51,901 bases of DNA, from NCBI GenBank assembly GCA_021324435.1, contig JAJPIZ010000024.1, positions 1-51,901 of the forward strand, written 5' to 3'. Shown here piece by piece: positions 7,155 through 15,659 of this stretch. Every line of letters begins with the position of its first letter. Positions within the stretch are counted from its first letter, which is position 1. Under the pieces are notes generated by a model. That model was not told where the DNA came from. It made no database searches and was given only the letters and a program-made list of their open reading frames with translations. Source of the stretch: Anaerolineae bacterium (GTDB lineage Bacteria > Chloroflexota > Anaerolineae > Anaerolineales > Villigracilaceae). The position numbers and the translations under genes are program-made.

Positions 7155-9149
7155 ATGAAAGCCCACTTTCTAAAATCTACAAGTTGTGTTTTGCTCATGG
7201 CATTATTAGGAGCGTGCGGAACCCGCGCAACCTCAATTCCCACCGCCAACCCGGCTACTGCTACAACTTCGCCAACTGAAATTCCACTGCCTTCCCTCTC
7301 GATCACACTGGGTAAGACCAACGATGCGCAGGGAATCAGCCTCGACCAAGGCGGAGACACGGATACTCAGGCGGAATCAAAAGGGAATCCCCCGTTTGAA
7401 ACGCACAAGAGCGGCAACAACAAGGCGCTCGCCTCGTCGGATGGCAACAAAATCCCCGATTCTTATCTTCAATTCAATGTTGACGATAATAAGCTCTTTA
7501 ACAGCAAGCCGACGGCTCACGTGCGCGTGGAGGTGGACTACTTCGATCAAGGCACAGATACTTTTTCGCTCCAATACGACGCCCAGTCCGGCACGTTTGC
7601 AGGCGGAGGTTCTGTTGCTAAAACAAATTCGAAGACATTCAAGACCGCAGTCTTCAATTTGTGCGATGCCAAGTTCACCAACAGCGATAACGGGGCAGAC
7701 TTCCGCATATCGGATAACGGCGACGGAGCAGAGTTTATCCGCGCGGTGCGGGTGATCGGATTGCCATCATCCGGCACGCAAACAGTAAAAGTGGATGACT
7801 TCGGCGCCAATCCCTTTGACGACAAACCCGACAGCGATGCAATCCAAACTGTCCTTGATTCGACTTGCAGTGGGGATACGGTCGTTTTTACGTCCGGAGT
7901 CAATAATCCTGATTACAAAGGCTATCTCATTGATAAAACTTTGTTCCTCACCGGCATGTCGGCCAAGCACAATCTGACATTCACCTCCAGCGACCCCCGC
8001 AACCACGCCCTCTTGCGCGCCACCGCCGATTTGAAAGGTTTTGTCGTGCGGCTTTATGCCCGCTCGCGCTTCAGCAACTCAGGTGATATTGACAACATTG
8101 ATTTCGGCAACATTGACGTCAACGGTGACCGCGACGAACGCGTCTGCCTCGGTTCAGATAATGTAGAAAATGGGCGCGGAGATAATTGGGGTTCCTGGTT
8201 ACCCGAATGCACAAACGCGGGAGACCCGTGGTGCGCACCCGGCAACATCGCGCTGGAGGGTGGTTCAGACTGGAACGATGCGGGCCAGAATTATCAGGCT
8301 CATCCATCTTCATGGACAACCGGCGTCGTGATCCATGATGTAATTGATCAGCAAACCGAATGCGCGACGGCCTTGGCTTTTTTCAGCGCGGCGGGCACAA
8401 TTCAAAACGTAACGATTGACACAGCAGGCGATCACGTTCACGGTGCAGGCTGTGCTTACGCCGATAACGATGGAGACCGAACTGGCTGGTCGGACGGAAT
8501 CACGCTCTTCGGTCCCGCCCAGACCGTAAAGAACAACATCATCATCAATCCATCCGATGTTGGCATCGTCTTTTTCGGCGGCAAGAATACAATCATTGCC
8601 AACAACACCATCAAGGTGACGCAGGGCAATCATGGAGCCTTTGCGGGCATCGCCCTCCATCCTTGGATTCTAGGCGATATATCTGGAACACAGATTGTTG
8701 CAAATCAAGTTTCCAGTGAAGGCGACACAAAATGCGGGGGCATCCATGCGGGCATTAATATCGGCCCGCAGATGTGGGGCGGCGCGTGCGTGGACACATC
8801 CAGCCCTGCGATGTTCGGAAACAGCGGATGTTCGACGCATCCTTCCCAGCCGACAGTGGCCGCGTGCACCGGGGGCAAATGCCAGCTGTGGGCCTATCTG
8901 CCATCCGGCTCGACGTTGACGTTGAAGGACAATGTCGTCACGGGTGCGCACATCAACTACTTTATCGAAGGCCTTGATGCTTTGGGCACTTTCATTGACG
9001 AGAACAACATCAGCATTTCGCCGCAACTCTCGGATTGGGACGCGGCGAAACATGGATGCAATGGCGTCAAATGGGGCGCGCTGGATAAAGTGGCGCATGA
9101 TCCAACCCTGCCTGGTTACACCGATCTGCTCATCCACTGCGAACGCTGA
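7155..9149 (+). CDS. Secreted lipoprotein with right-handed parallel beta-helix
   Basis: A 664-aa protein with lipobox LLGAC (Cys21) and a Thr/Pro-rich linker, so it is probably anchored outside the membrane. Residues about 230-510 show the short imperfect repeats of a pectate-lyase-like beta-helix (VVFTSG, LTFTSSD, NIDFGNIDVNG, IIINPSDVGIVFFGGKNTIIANNTIKV), as in carbohydrate-active lyases and NosD-type proteins. Several cysteines lie in the C-terminal part. The substrate is likely a polysaccharide but cannot be told. SD AAGGAG precedes the ATG. A strong bidirectional terminator follows. Confidence 0.8.
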   Translation: MKAHFLKSTSCVLLMALLGACGTRATSIPTANPATATTSPTEIPLPSLSITLGKTNDAQGISLDQGGDTDTQAESKGNPPFETHKSGNNKALASSDGNKIPDSYLQFNVDDNKLFNSKPTAHVRVEVDYFDQGTDTFSLQYDAQSGTFAGGGSVAKTNSKTFKTAVFNLCDAKFTNSDNGADFRISDNGDGAEFIRAVRVIGLPSSGTQTVKVDDFGANPFDDKPDSDAIQTVLDSTCSGDTVVFTSGVNNPDYKGYLIDKTLFLTGMSAKHNLTFTSSDPRNHALLRATADLKGFVVRLYARSRFSNSGDIDNIDFGNIDVNGDRDERVCLGSDNVENGRGDNWGSWLPECTNAGDPWCAPGNIALEGGSDWNDAGQNYQAHPSSWTTGVVIHDVIDQQTECATALAFFSAAGTIQNVTIDTAGDHVHGAGCAYADNDGDRTGWSDGITLFGPAQTVKNNIIINPSDVGIVFFGGKNTIIANNTIKVTQGNHGAFAGIALHPWILGDISGTQIVANQVSSEGDTKCGGIHAGINIGPQMWGGACVDTSSPAMFGNSGCSTHPSQPTVAACTGGKCQLWAYLPSGSTLTLKDNVVTGAHINYFIEGLDALGTFIDENNISISPQLSDWDAAKHGCNGVKWGALDKVAHDPTLPGYTDLLIHCER

Positions 9150-9162
9150 TATTTTGCAAAGC

Positions 9163-9195
9163 AAAACAGGCGGACGAATTCGTCCGCCTGTTTTT
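9163..9195. terminator. Bidirectional terminator
   Basis: A perfect 32-nt palindrome (AAAACAGGCGGACGAA / TTCGTCCGCCTGTTTT) between convergent genes, with T5 on one side and T4 on the other. It ends both the beta-helix gene and the DUF4190 gene. Confidence 0.9.
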
Positions 9196-9211
9196 ACATT
9201 TGATGCGCAAA

Positions 9212-9553
9212 TTAATGAGATGACTTCAATAATTCTGTGAAAAATGAAAAACCTGCCACGCAAACAGAAGCGGCCACCGGGATCAATCCCAAGAGAGCAC
9301 AAATGAGACCGAGAATCCAAACAACCAGACCAAACCAGCCGGTGATCAAACCAATTTTCGCCAAATTCTCGCCAGTCACCATGCCACTGCTGGTTTTGAT
9401 CTCCTTCATCGCCATGTTGCCCGTAATGACAGCAACCACACTACCAATAATCGGAACACCCACAAAAAAGGAAATCCCGCCGATCAGGCTTACGATAGCC
9501 ATCGTGCTCGTTCGTCTGAGAATCTCCGGGTGAAATTGGGGGTCATTGATCAT
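9212..9553 (-). CDS. DUF4190-type small membrane protein
   Basis: A 113-aa protein with two hydrophobic regions (about 19-45 and 66-100) and a cytosolic link NMAMKEIKTSSGMVTGENLAKIGLITGW, the hallmark of DUF4190 proteins, where GxxLAxxGLxxGx lies between the helices. The role of the family is unknown. SD AGGAGG precedes the ATG. It follows the SHOCT gene on the same strand after about 20 bp and probably shares its transcript. Confidence 0.85.
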   Translation of the reverse strand: MINDPQFHPEILRRTSTMAIVSLIGGISFFVGVPIIGSVVAVITGNMAMKEIKTSSGMVTGENLAKIGLITGWFGLVVWILGLICALLGLIPVAASVCVAGFSFFTELLKSSH

Positions 9554-9574
9554 GAGTCCTCCTATGTTTCAAAT

Positions 9575-10129
9575 TCACAGTTTGGCTAGAATTTCGGCTT
9601 TCTTTGCTTCGTAGTCTTCCGATGTGATTAAGCCGCCATCGCGCATTTCCTGGAGTTTTTTAAGTCGCTGTTGAAAGTCATCCGACTGAGGCAAGGCTGG
9701 TGCAGAGGCTGATGAAGATGGGATTTGATACATAGCCACATTGGAGTTCAGCAATCTTTCCACTTGCGCCAGCAGGCGGCTGTAAACCGGCGCGGGATCA
9801 ACGAAAAGGTAGAGCGCGGCCACAAGCTCCAGAATCCCAAAAACAAACCAGCCGACGGTCAGACAGATCCAAACCAAGGCATTCGGACTCCATACAATCA
9901 CGCTTTCGATTCGATAAAGCCCTGCTTGTTGCTGTTTGATGGCGACCGCGGCCTTTATGGTAGCGACAAAACCGAAATTGATGCCTGAAGTACCGCCGTC
10001 TATTTGAAATCCATAGGGCGTATCTTGAATGACTCCGCCCAAGGTTCGAAATGTTTCTCTTGTTGCGACCTTAACTTCTTCAAAGGATTTATCAGTTCGA
10101 ATTTCAGCGACTACTGTTTTCGTACCCAT
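9575..10129 (-). CDS. Membrane protein with C-terminal SHOCT domain
   Basis: A 184-aa protein. The N-terminal about 85 residues look like a small cytosolic alpha/beta domain (TVVAEIRTDKSFEEVKVATRETFR). One or two TM helices follow (about 85-115, VWICLTVGWFVFGILELVAALYLFV). The last 35 residues form a SHOCT motif (LKKLQEMRDGGLITSEDYEAKKAEIL), a short helical oligomerisation tail found on many proteins. AAAGGA precedes the start. Cotranscribed with the DUF4190 gene. Function unknown. Confidence 0.8.
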   Translation of the reverse strand: MGTKTVVAEIRTDKSFEEVKVATRETFRTLGGVIQDTPYGFQIDGGTSGINFGFVATIKAAVAIKQQQAGLYRIESVIVWSPNALVWICLTVGWFVFGILELVAALYLFVDPAPVYSRLLAQVERLLNSNVAMYQIPSSSASAPALPQSDDFQQRLKKLQEMRDGGLITSEDYEAKKAEILAKL

Positions 10130-10236
10130 CCTGCCAATCCTTTCCCGTGATGAAGAGAATGGAATAGATTATACATCTGTTCATTTTAGAAAACACAAAC
10201 TTCCCCAAGGGACTCGCCTAGATGAGACATCCTTTA

Positions 10237-11904
10237 CTAAAACCCCTCCGCGACATACTCACCCCACACGCCGCGGAGTGCGTTGCAAATCTCACCAAGC
10301 GTGATGTCATTTTCGACGCACTCAATAAACAGCGGCATCAAATTCTCTGTTCTATTCGCGGCGGCCTTCAGCTTCTCAAGCAACTGCCCCACTAATCTCT
10401 GATCTCTACTCTCTCTTAATTTCTTCAACCGCTCACGCGCCGCGGCTTCAATGGCAGGATCAACCCTCAACCTCTCCAAGCTTCTTTCTTCTTTCACCTC
10501 AAATTCATTCACACCAACAACAATCTGCTCTTTCTTCTCAATTGCCTGTTGCGCGGCATACGCGGCATTCTGGATTTCGTTCTGCATGTAGCCGCGCTCG
10601 ATGGCGATCAACGCGCCGCCCATCTCGTCAATTTTGGCAAGATATTCCTGCGCGCCTTTTTCGATCTCATCGGTGAGATACTCAATGAGATACGATCCCG
10701 CCAGCGGATCCACCGAATCCGCGACACCGGATTCGTAAGCGATGATCTGTTGCGTGCGTAATGCAACGCGCACGGATTTTTCCGTCGGAAGCCAGAGCGC
10801 CTCATCCATCGAATTTGTATGCAAACTCTGCGTCCCGCCGAGGACAGCAGACAAAGCCTGAATGGTCACGCGCACTACGTTATTCTCCGGTTGTTGCGCG
10901 GTGAGAGTCGAGCCTGCCGTCTGGGTGTGGAAGCGCAACTGCCACGACGACGGTTTTTGCGCCTTGAAGCGTTCGCGCATGATCTTTGCCCACACTCTGC
11001 GCGCCGCGCGGAACTTCGCCACCTCCTCCAAAAAGTTGTTATGCGCGTTGAAGAAGAACGAGAGCTGACCTGCGAAATCGTCAACGGATAAACCTGCGCG
11101 CAGAGCCGCCTCCACATACGCGATTCCATTTGCCAATGTGAACGCGACCTCTTGAACTGCGGTCGAACCAGCCTCGCGGATATGATAGCCGGAGATCGAG
11201 ATCGTGTTCCAGTTCGGAACTTCTCGCGCGCAAAATTGAAAAATGTCCGTGATCAATCGCATCGAGGGCGCGGGCGGAAAAATATAAGTGCCGCGCGCCG
11301 CGTATTCTTTGAGAATGTCATTTTGAATCGTGCCGCGCAATTTTCGGATGTCCGCGCCCTGCTTCTTCGCCACCGCGATGTACATCGCCAGCAAAATTCC
11401 TGCCGGCGCATTGATGGTCATGGATGTAGAAACTTTTTCCAATTCAATATCCATGAAGAGCGTTTCCATGTCGTGCACGGATGAAATCGAAACGCCCACT
11501 TTTCCCACCTCGCCATGCGCGATGGGATCATCCGCGTCGTAACCAATCTGCGTTGGCAAATCGAACGCGACGGACAATCCGGTTTGACCGTGTTGCAATA
11601 AATATAGATAACGTTTGTTGGTTTCTTCGGCAGTGCCAAAGCCCGCGTATTGACGCATCGTCCATAACCGCGAGCGATACATCGTCGGCTGGACTCCGCG
11701 CGTAAATGGATATTCGCCTGGGAGGCCCAATTTTTCTAAATAGGACTCTTCTTCGTTGAACGGAGACGAAGCGCCCGGCACCGCCACACGCGGCACCTCA
11801 ATGCCGGATGAGGTCTCGAAGCGCGTCTTCCGCTCCGGAGTCTTTTCCAGTGATTTCTTGAGAGTATTTTCTTGCCATTTTTTATATTGTTCTCGCAGGC
11901 TCAT
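10237..11904 (-). CDS. Methylmalonyl-CoA mutase, large (catalytic) subunit
   Basis: About 555 aa, the size of stand-alone mutase catalytic chains lacking the B12-binding domain, which must come from a separate small subunit outside this window. It catalyses B12-dependent interconversion of methylmalonyl-CoA and succinyl-CoA in propionate metabolism. Seen: [34 protein letters not shown] (substrate channel), [65 protein letters not shown]. The related isobutyryl-CoA mutase cannot be fully excluded. ATG at 11904 is preceded by GGTGAAAG; two in-frame GTG codons at 11916 and 11913 are alternatives. Confidence 0.9.
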   Translation of the reverse strand: MSLREQYKKWQENTLKKSLEKTPERKTRFETSSGIEVPRVAVPGASSPFNEEESYLEKLGLPGEYPFTRGVQPTMYRSRLWTMRQYAGFGTAEETNKRYLYLLQHGQTGLSVAFDLPTQIGYDADDPIAHGEVGKVGVSISSVHDMETLFMDIELEKVSTSMTINAPAGILLAMYIAVAKKQGADIRKLRGTIQNDILKEYAARGTYIFPPAPSMRLITDIFQFCAREVPNWNTISISGYHIREAGSTAVQEVAFTLANGIAYVEAALRAGLSVDDFAGQLSFFFNAHNNFLEEVAKFRAARRVWAKIMRERFKAQKPSSWQLRFHTQTAGSTLTAQQPENNVVRVTIQALSAVLGGTQSLHTNSMDEALWLPTEKSVRVALRTQQIIAYESGVADSVDPLAGSYLIEYLTDEIEKGAQEYLAKIDEMGGALIAIERGYMQNEIQNAAYAAQQAIEKKEQIVVGVNEFEVKEERSLERLRVDPAIEAAARERLKKLRESRDQRLVGQLLEKLKAAANRTENLMPLFIECVENDITLGEICNALRGVWGEYVAEGF

Positions 11905-11920
11905 AGCTTTCACCACATTT

Positions 11921-11986
11921 CGAACCGCGAAGCACGCGAGGGTTAAAAGATTTTCTTAGCGACCTTTGCGCTCTTTGCGGTTAATT
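11921..11986. repeat. Intergenic inverted-end repeat
   Basis: ACCGCGAAG at one end and CTTTGCGGT at the other match as inverted repeats (8 of 9), with GCGCTCTTTGCGG-type sequence often seen as dispersed intergenic repeats. It lies in the divergent gap before the mutase gene. Confidence 0.4.
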
Positions 11987-12116
11987 TCTTCAAGTATAAA
12001 GCCAAACCCTACGTAACAGAATTGGACAAACATGGGCGAAATATCAGGACAAACGTCAGTTGTGAACTGCCAACGAAAATGCTAGACTTATCGTATACCA
12101 ATTGAGGAGACTCTTT

Positions 12117-12479
12117 ATGAAAATCATCGGCTATATCGCCGCGGCGATTCTGATCTTCTTTGGTGTGTTATTTATTTGGGGCGCGGGCGGGACGGGCGGC
12201 GGTGGATTCAGCTGGATCGTGACCGGCGCGGCCAGCGTGTTGATCGGCTTCGGGTTGATCTGGCTGTCCTCGCGCAAGCCGGCATCAGGTCCCGCGGGAG
12301 GCGGCGAACCCGTTCTCAAACTCGACCTGCCGGGTCAGACAAAGATCGAAGCCATGACCTGTCGCAATTGCGGAAGTCCGCTCAAAGCAGAGAATATCAA
12401 AATGGTGGCAGGCGCGCCGATGGTGACTTGTCCGTTTTGCGGAACGACCTATCAATTAACTGAAGAACCGAAGTGGTGA
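12117..12479 (+). CDS. Two-TM protein with C-terminal zinc ribbon
   Basis: A 120-aa protein with two TM helices (about 4-24 and 32-53), a linker EPVLKLDLPGQTKIEAM and a zinc ribbon CRNCGSPLKAENIKMVAGAPMVTCPFCGTTY (four Cys as CxxC...CxxC). The start is the ATG 9 nt after GAGGAG. A close paralogue is at 39521-39922, sharing the ribbon and the ending YQL-E-PKW. In both places it sits beside a DUF2207-like membrane protein, so the two probably form a complex. Here it is the first gene of the cluster leading to the radical SAM genes. Function unknown. Confidence 0.8.
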   Translation: MKIIGYIAAAILIFFGVLFIWGAGGTGGGGFSWIVTGAASVLIGFGLIWLSSRKPASGPAGGGEPVLKLDLPGQTKIEAMTCRNCGSPLKAENIKMVAGAPMVTCPFCGTTYQLTEEPKW

Positions 12480-12516
12480 TTCAGTGTCAAGTGCCACATG
12501 AGATCGGGAGGGCAGT

Positions 12517-14187
12517 ATGTTTCGTAAATTTCTAGCGTCCATCTTTGTCTTATTGATGGCGCTGGCCTTGCCTGCCAGCGCGCTGGCGCAATCCTATTCA
12601 TTCAGCCTCGATAAAGAAGTGGTCAATGTGTTTTGGAATGCAGACGGCACGCTCGCGCTGGATTACCAACTCACCTTTTCCAATCAGCCTGGCGCCCATG
12701 CGATTGATTATGTAGACATGGGCATGCCCAACGGGGATTTCGATCTGAACAGCGCCAACGCGTACGCGAATGGTGTGCCGGTTTCGGTTTCGCAAAGCGA
12801 TTATCAGGGAAGCGGTTCGGGCTTCGCGGTGGTGATGGGATCACAAGCGATTCCACCCGGAGGCCGCGGCACGGTGCATGTTTTCGTCGGGCGCATCACG
12901 AACATGTTGTACAACGATGACCAGGACACAAACTATGCGAGCGCGGTCTTCGCGCCGACATATTTTGGTTCGCAATATGTGGTCGGCTCCACTGACTTGA
13001 CCGTAACTTTTCATCTGCCGCCCGGCGTCAAACCGGATGAGCCGCGCTGGCATTCCGCGCCGGCGGGCTTTCCATCTGATCCCCAAACCGGATTTGATTC
13101 GGATGGCCGCGTTACATACACATGGAACAATCCAAATGCCAATGGGCATAGTTCATATAAGTTTGGCGCATCCTTCCCAAAATCCTATGTCCCCGCAGAC
13201 GCCATCGTTACCGCGCCGGCTTTTGATTTCTCCAGCCTGATTTACGCCGTCATCAACAATGTGGGAAATTTCCTTTGTTTCGGCCTCTTTGCATTCATGT
13301 TTCTCGGCCTGCCCATCATCAGCGCGGTGCAGGGACAGCGCCGCAAACTGCAATACGTCCCACCGCGCATCGGCATCGAAGGTCACGGCATCAAGCGCGG
13401 GCTGACCGCGGTCGAGGCCGCCATCCTGATGGAACAACCGCTCGATAAAGTGATGACCATGATTTTGTTCGGCGTCATCAAAAAGGGCGCGGCCAGCGTC
13501 GAATCGCGCGAGCCGCTCAAAGTCGAGGTGGCTTCACCGATGCCCGATGGCCTGCACGATTACGAAATCAACTTCCTCAATGCCTTCAAAGAGTCGGATG
13601 CCCGTTCGCGTCAATCCGAGTTGAGAGACATGATGGTCAAGCTGGTGAAGTCGGTCGGCGAAAAAATGAAAGGTTTCAGCCGCAAAGAGACTCAGGATTA
13701 TTACAAGAACATCATGGAGCAAGCCTGGGCGCAGGTGGAAGCCGCGGATACGCCGGAGGTCAAGGGACAACTCTTCGAGCAGAATCTCGAATGGACGATG
13801 CTCGATAAAGAATACGACGACCGCACGCGCCGCGTCTTCACTGGACCGATCTACGCACCGATGTGGTGGGGACATTATGACCCATCCTACCGTCCGCTCA
13901 CATCTGGATCCGCGCCGGTTTCCACTTCACCGGGTTCAGGCAAAGCCCCAAGCTTTTCCGCGCCGCGCTTGCCCGGTTCTGATTTCGCGGCCTCGGTGGT
14001 GACCGGCGTGCAGACCTTCTCACAAAAAACCATCGGCAACCTCACTGATTTCACCAACAAAGTCACCAACGTGACCAATCCCCCTCCGCCTCCTTCGAGG
14101 AGCAGTTATCGCGGCGGAGGCGGCGGATGTGCCTGCGCGTGCGCTTGTGCAGGTTGCGCCTGTGCCTGCGCGGGCGGTGGACGCTAA
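12517..14187 (+). CDS. DUF2207-like membrane protein with Cys-Ala repeat tail
   Basis: A 556-aa protein. Signal peptide 1-25 (ASALAQ); beta-rich ectodomain about 26-235, like the N-terminal domain of DUF2207 membrane proteins; TM about 245-268; then a cytosolic part with a helix-turn-like segment (GHGIKRGLTAVEAAILMEQPLDKVMTMILFGVIKKGAA) shared with the protein at 38793, and a Ser/Pro linker. It ends RGGGGG then CACACACAGCACACAGGGR (14128-14187): seven cysteines alternating with alanine. The tail lies on the cytosolic side by this topology and is followed 102 bp on by two PqqD-radical SAM genes, so it is a candidate substrate for peptide modification. The paralogue lacks both tail and radical SAM neighbours. 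Function not known. Confidence 0.75.
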   Translation: MFRKFLASIFVLLMALALPASALAQSYSFSLDKEVVNVFWNADGTLALDYQLTFSNQPGAHAIDYVDMGMPNGDFDLNSANAYANGVPVSVSQSDYQGSGSGFAVVMGSQAIPPGGRGTVHVFVGRITNMLYNDDQDTNYASAVFAPTYFGSQYVVGSTDLTVTFHLPPGVKPDEPRWHSAPAGFPSDPQTGFDSDGRVTYTWNNPNANGHSSYKFGASFPKSYVPADAIVTAPAFDFSSLIYAVINNVGNFLCFGLFAFMFLGLPIISAVQGQRRKLQYVPPRIGIEGHGIKRGLTAVEAAILMEQPLDKVMTMILFGVIKKGAASVESREPLKVEVASPMPDGLHDYEINFLNAFKESDARSRQSELRDMMVKLVKSVGEKMKGFSRKETQDYYKNIMEQAWAQVEAADTPEVKGQLFEQNLEWTMLDKEYDDRTRRVFTGPIYAPMWWGHYDPSYRPLTSGSAPVSTSPGSGKAPSFSAPRLPGSDFAASVVTGVQTFSQKTIGNLTDFTNKVTNVTNPPPPPSRSSYRGGGGGCACACACAGCACACAGGGR

Positions 14188-14192
14188 ATTGC

Positions 14193-14273
14193 ATGTCATT
14201 CTGAGCGACCAAAGGAAGCAAAGAATCTCTTCCATTTCGAGAGAGACTCTTCTCTAACGCTCAGAGTGACATA
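14193..14273. repeat. Dispersed palindromic repeat, family A
   Basis: Ends ATGTCATTCTGAGCG and CGCTCAGAGTGACAT are inverted repeats with one mismatch; the inside holds AAGAATCTCTTCC / GAGAGAGACTCTTC-type sequence. It fills the gap between the Cys-tail gene and the radical SAM gene, so it may fold in the transcript. Confidence 0.8.
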
Positions 14274-14289
14274 TGCCAAAAGGTAAATC

Positions 14290-15648
14290 ATGGCACTGTT
14301 GGATACATTCAGATCAATCTTGAAACCATCGTCCACACTTGCACCTGGCGCAAGTGCAGGTGTCGTCAATGGTCCATCGTCGGGACTATATCACTACACC
14401 CGCCAAGACGAACACGAGAAATCGCGCATTCATCTGCGCGTGGACGCGGACGGTCACGGAACATTGATCGTCAATGCCAGCCGCGTCTTGCATTTGAATC
14501 CGACTGCGATGTTCATGGCATGGCTGACATTGGAAAGAAAGACGAAAGAGGAAAGCGTTCGCGCCCTGCGTTCGCGCTACTCTGTCAGCAGAGGGCAAGC
14601 CGAATCCGATCTTTCATCTTTTCTCTTTCAATTTGAAGAATTGATCCGCCCTGACGGGGCTTGTCCCCTCCACGAACTGGAACTCGATACCACCATGCCG
14701 TTTAGCGCGCGGCCATCCGCGCCGTATCGCATGGATTTGGCGATCACCTATCGTTGCAACAACGACTGCGCCCACTGCTACAACGCGCGCGAGAGAAACT
14801 TCCCTGAACTGGACACCGATCATTGGAAATTGATCCTCGATAAACTCTGGGCGCTCGGCGTGCCACACATCGTCTTCACGGGCGGCGAAGCGACTCTGCG
14901 AAACGACCTCCCCGAACTCATCGCTCACGCCGAATCGAACGGTCAGATCACCGGCCTGAACACGAATGCGCGCAGACTATCCGATGAAAAATATGTTCAG
15001 CGGCTTGTGGATGCAGGGCTGGATCATGTGCAGATCACAGTCGAATCATGCGATGAGTCAATCCACGACCAAATGATGCGCGCCAAAGGCGCATTCAAAC
15101 AAACTATCCAAGGCTTGAAGAACGCGTTGAACTCAAAGCTTTATGTGATGACCAACACGACGATGTTACGCACGAACGTTCACAAGATTCCAGACACGCT
15201 GGATTTCCTCGCCGACCTCGGCGTGCCCACCATCGGGCTCAACGCGCTGATCTATTCGGGGCACGGCCTGACGGTTGGAACCGGACTCAATGAAAGTGAA
15301 CTTCAACCCATCCTCGACATCGCCACGCGCAAAACAGCCGAGCGCGGGCAAAAACTCATTTGGTACACGCCCACACAATATTGCCAGTTCGATCCCGCCG
15401 CGAACAACCTCGGCGTCAAGGGATGCACCGCCGCGTTGTACAGCATGTGTATCGAATCCAATGGAAACGTCCTGCCGTGCCAATCGTATTATCATCCGCT
15501 CGGCAACATGCTCGCCGATTCATGGGACTCCATTTGGAATCACAAACTGTCAGTCCAATTGCGCGAGCGGCAAAACCTGCCCGCCAAATGCGAGGCATGC
15601 CCAATCGTCAAAGAATGTGGCGGCGGATGTCCACTGCAATTTAATTGA
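14290..15648 (+). CDS. PqqD-like/radical SAM/SPASM peptide-modifying enzyme
   Basis: A 452-aa enzyme. Residues about 45-120 form a PqqD-like peptide-recognition domain (IHLRVDADG...HLNPTA...SDLSSFLFQFEELI). The radical SAM core starts at 148 with C156-x3-C160-x2-C163 (CNNDCAHC) and SAM-binding GGEAT at 198-202. A SPASM domain with further iron-sulfur cysteines closes it (C379, C387, C397, C434, C437, C443, C447; CEACPIVKECGGGC). This layout is typical of enzymes that modify ribosomal peptides, e.g. thioether or C-C crosslinks. AAAGGTAA lies before the ATG. The nearest candidate substrate is the Cys-Ala tail of the preceding gene. Residues 15-26 are encoded by a dispersed repeat sequence. Confidence 0.85.
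   Translation: MALLDTFRSILKPSSTLAPGASAGVVNGPSSGLYHYTRQDEHEKSRIHLRVDADGHGTLIVNASRVLHLNPTAMFMAWLTLERKTKEESVRALRSRYSVSRGQAESDLSSFLFQFEELIRPDGACPLHELELDTTMPFSARPSAPYRMDLAITYRCNNDCAHCYNARERNFPELDTDHWKLILDKLWALGVPHIVFTGGEATLRNDLPELIAHAESNGQITGLNTNARRLSDEKYVQRLVDAGLDHVQITVESCDESIHDQMMRAKGAFKQTIQGLKNALNSKLYVMTNTTMLRTNVHKIPDTLDFLADLGVPTIGLNALIYSGHGLTVGTGLNESELQPILDIATRKTAERGQKLIWYTPTQYCQFDPAANNLGVKGCTAALYSMCIESNGNVLPCQSYYHPLGNMLADSWDSIWNHKLSVQLRERQNLPAKCEACPIVKECGGGCPLQFN
14335..14367. repeat. 27-nt repeat inside the radical SAM gene
   Basis: Positions 14335-14361 match the reverse complement of 50515-50541 at 26 of 27 bases. It holds the inverted halves CACTTGCAC and GCGCAAGTG and is read in frame as TLAPGASAG. 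Confidence 0.7.
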
Positions 15649-15659
15649 GGGAGCGCAAT

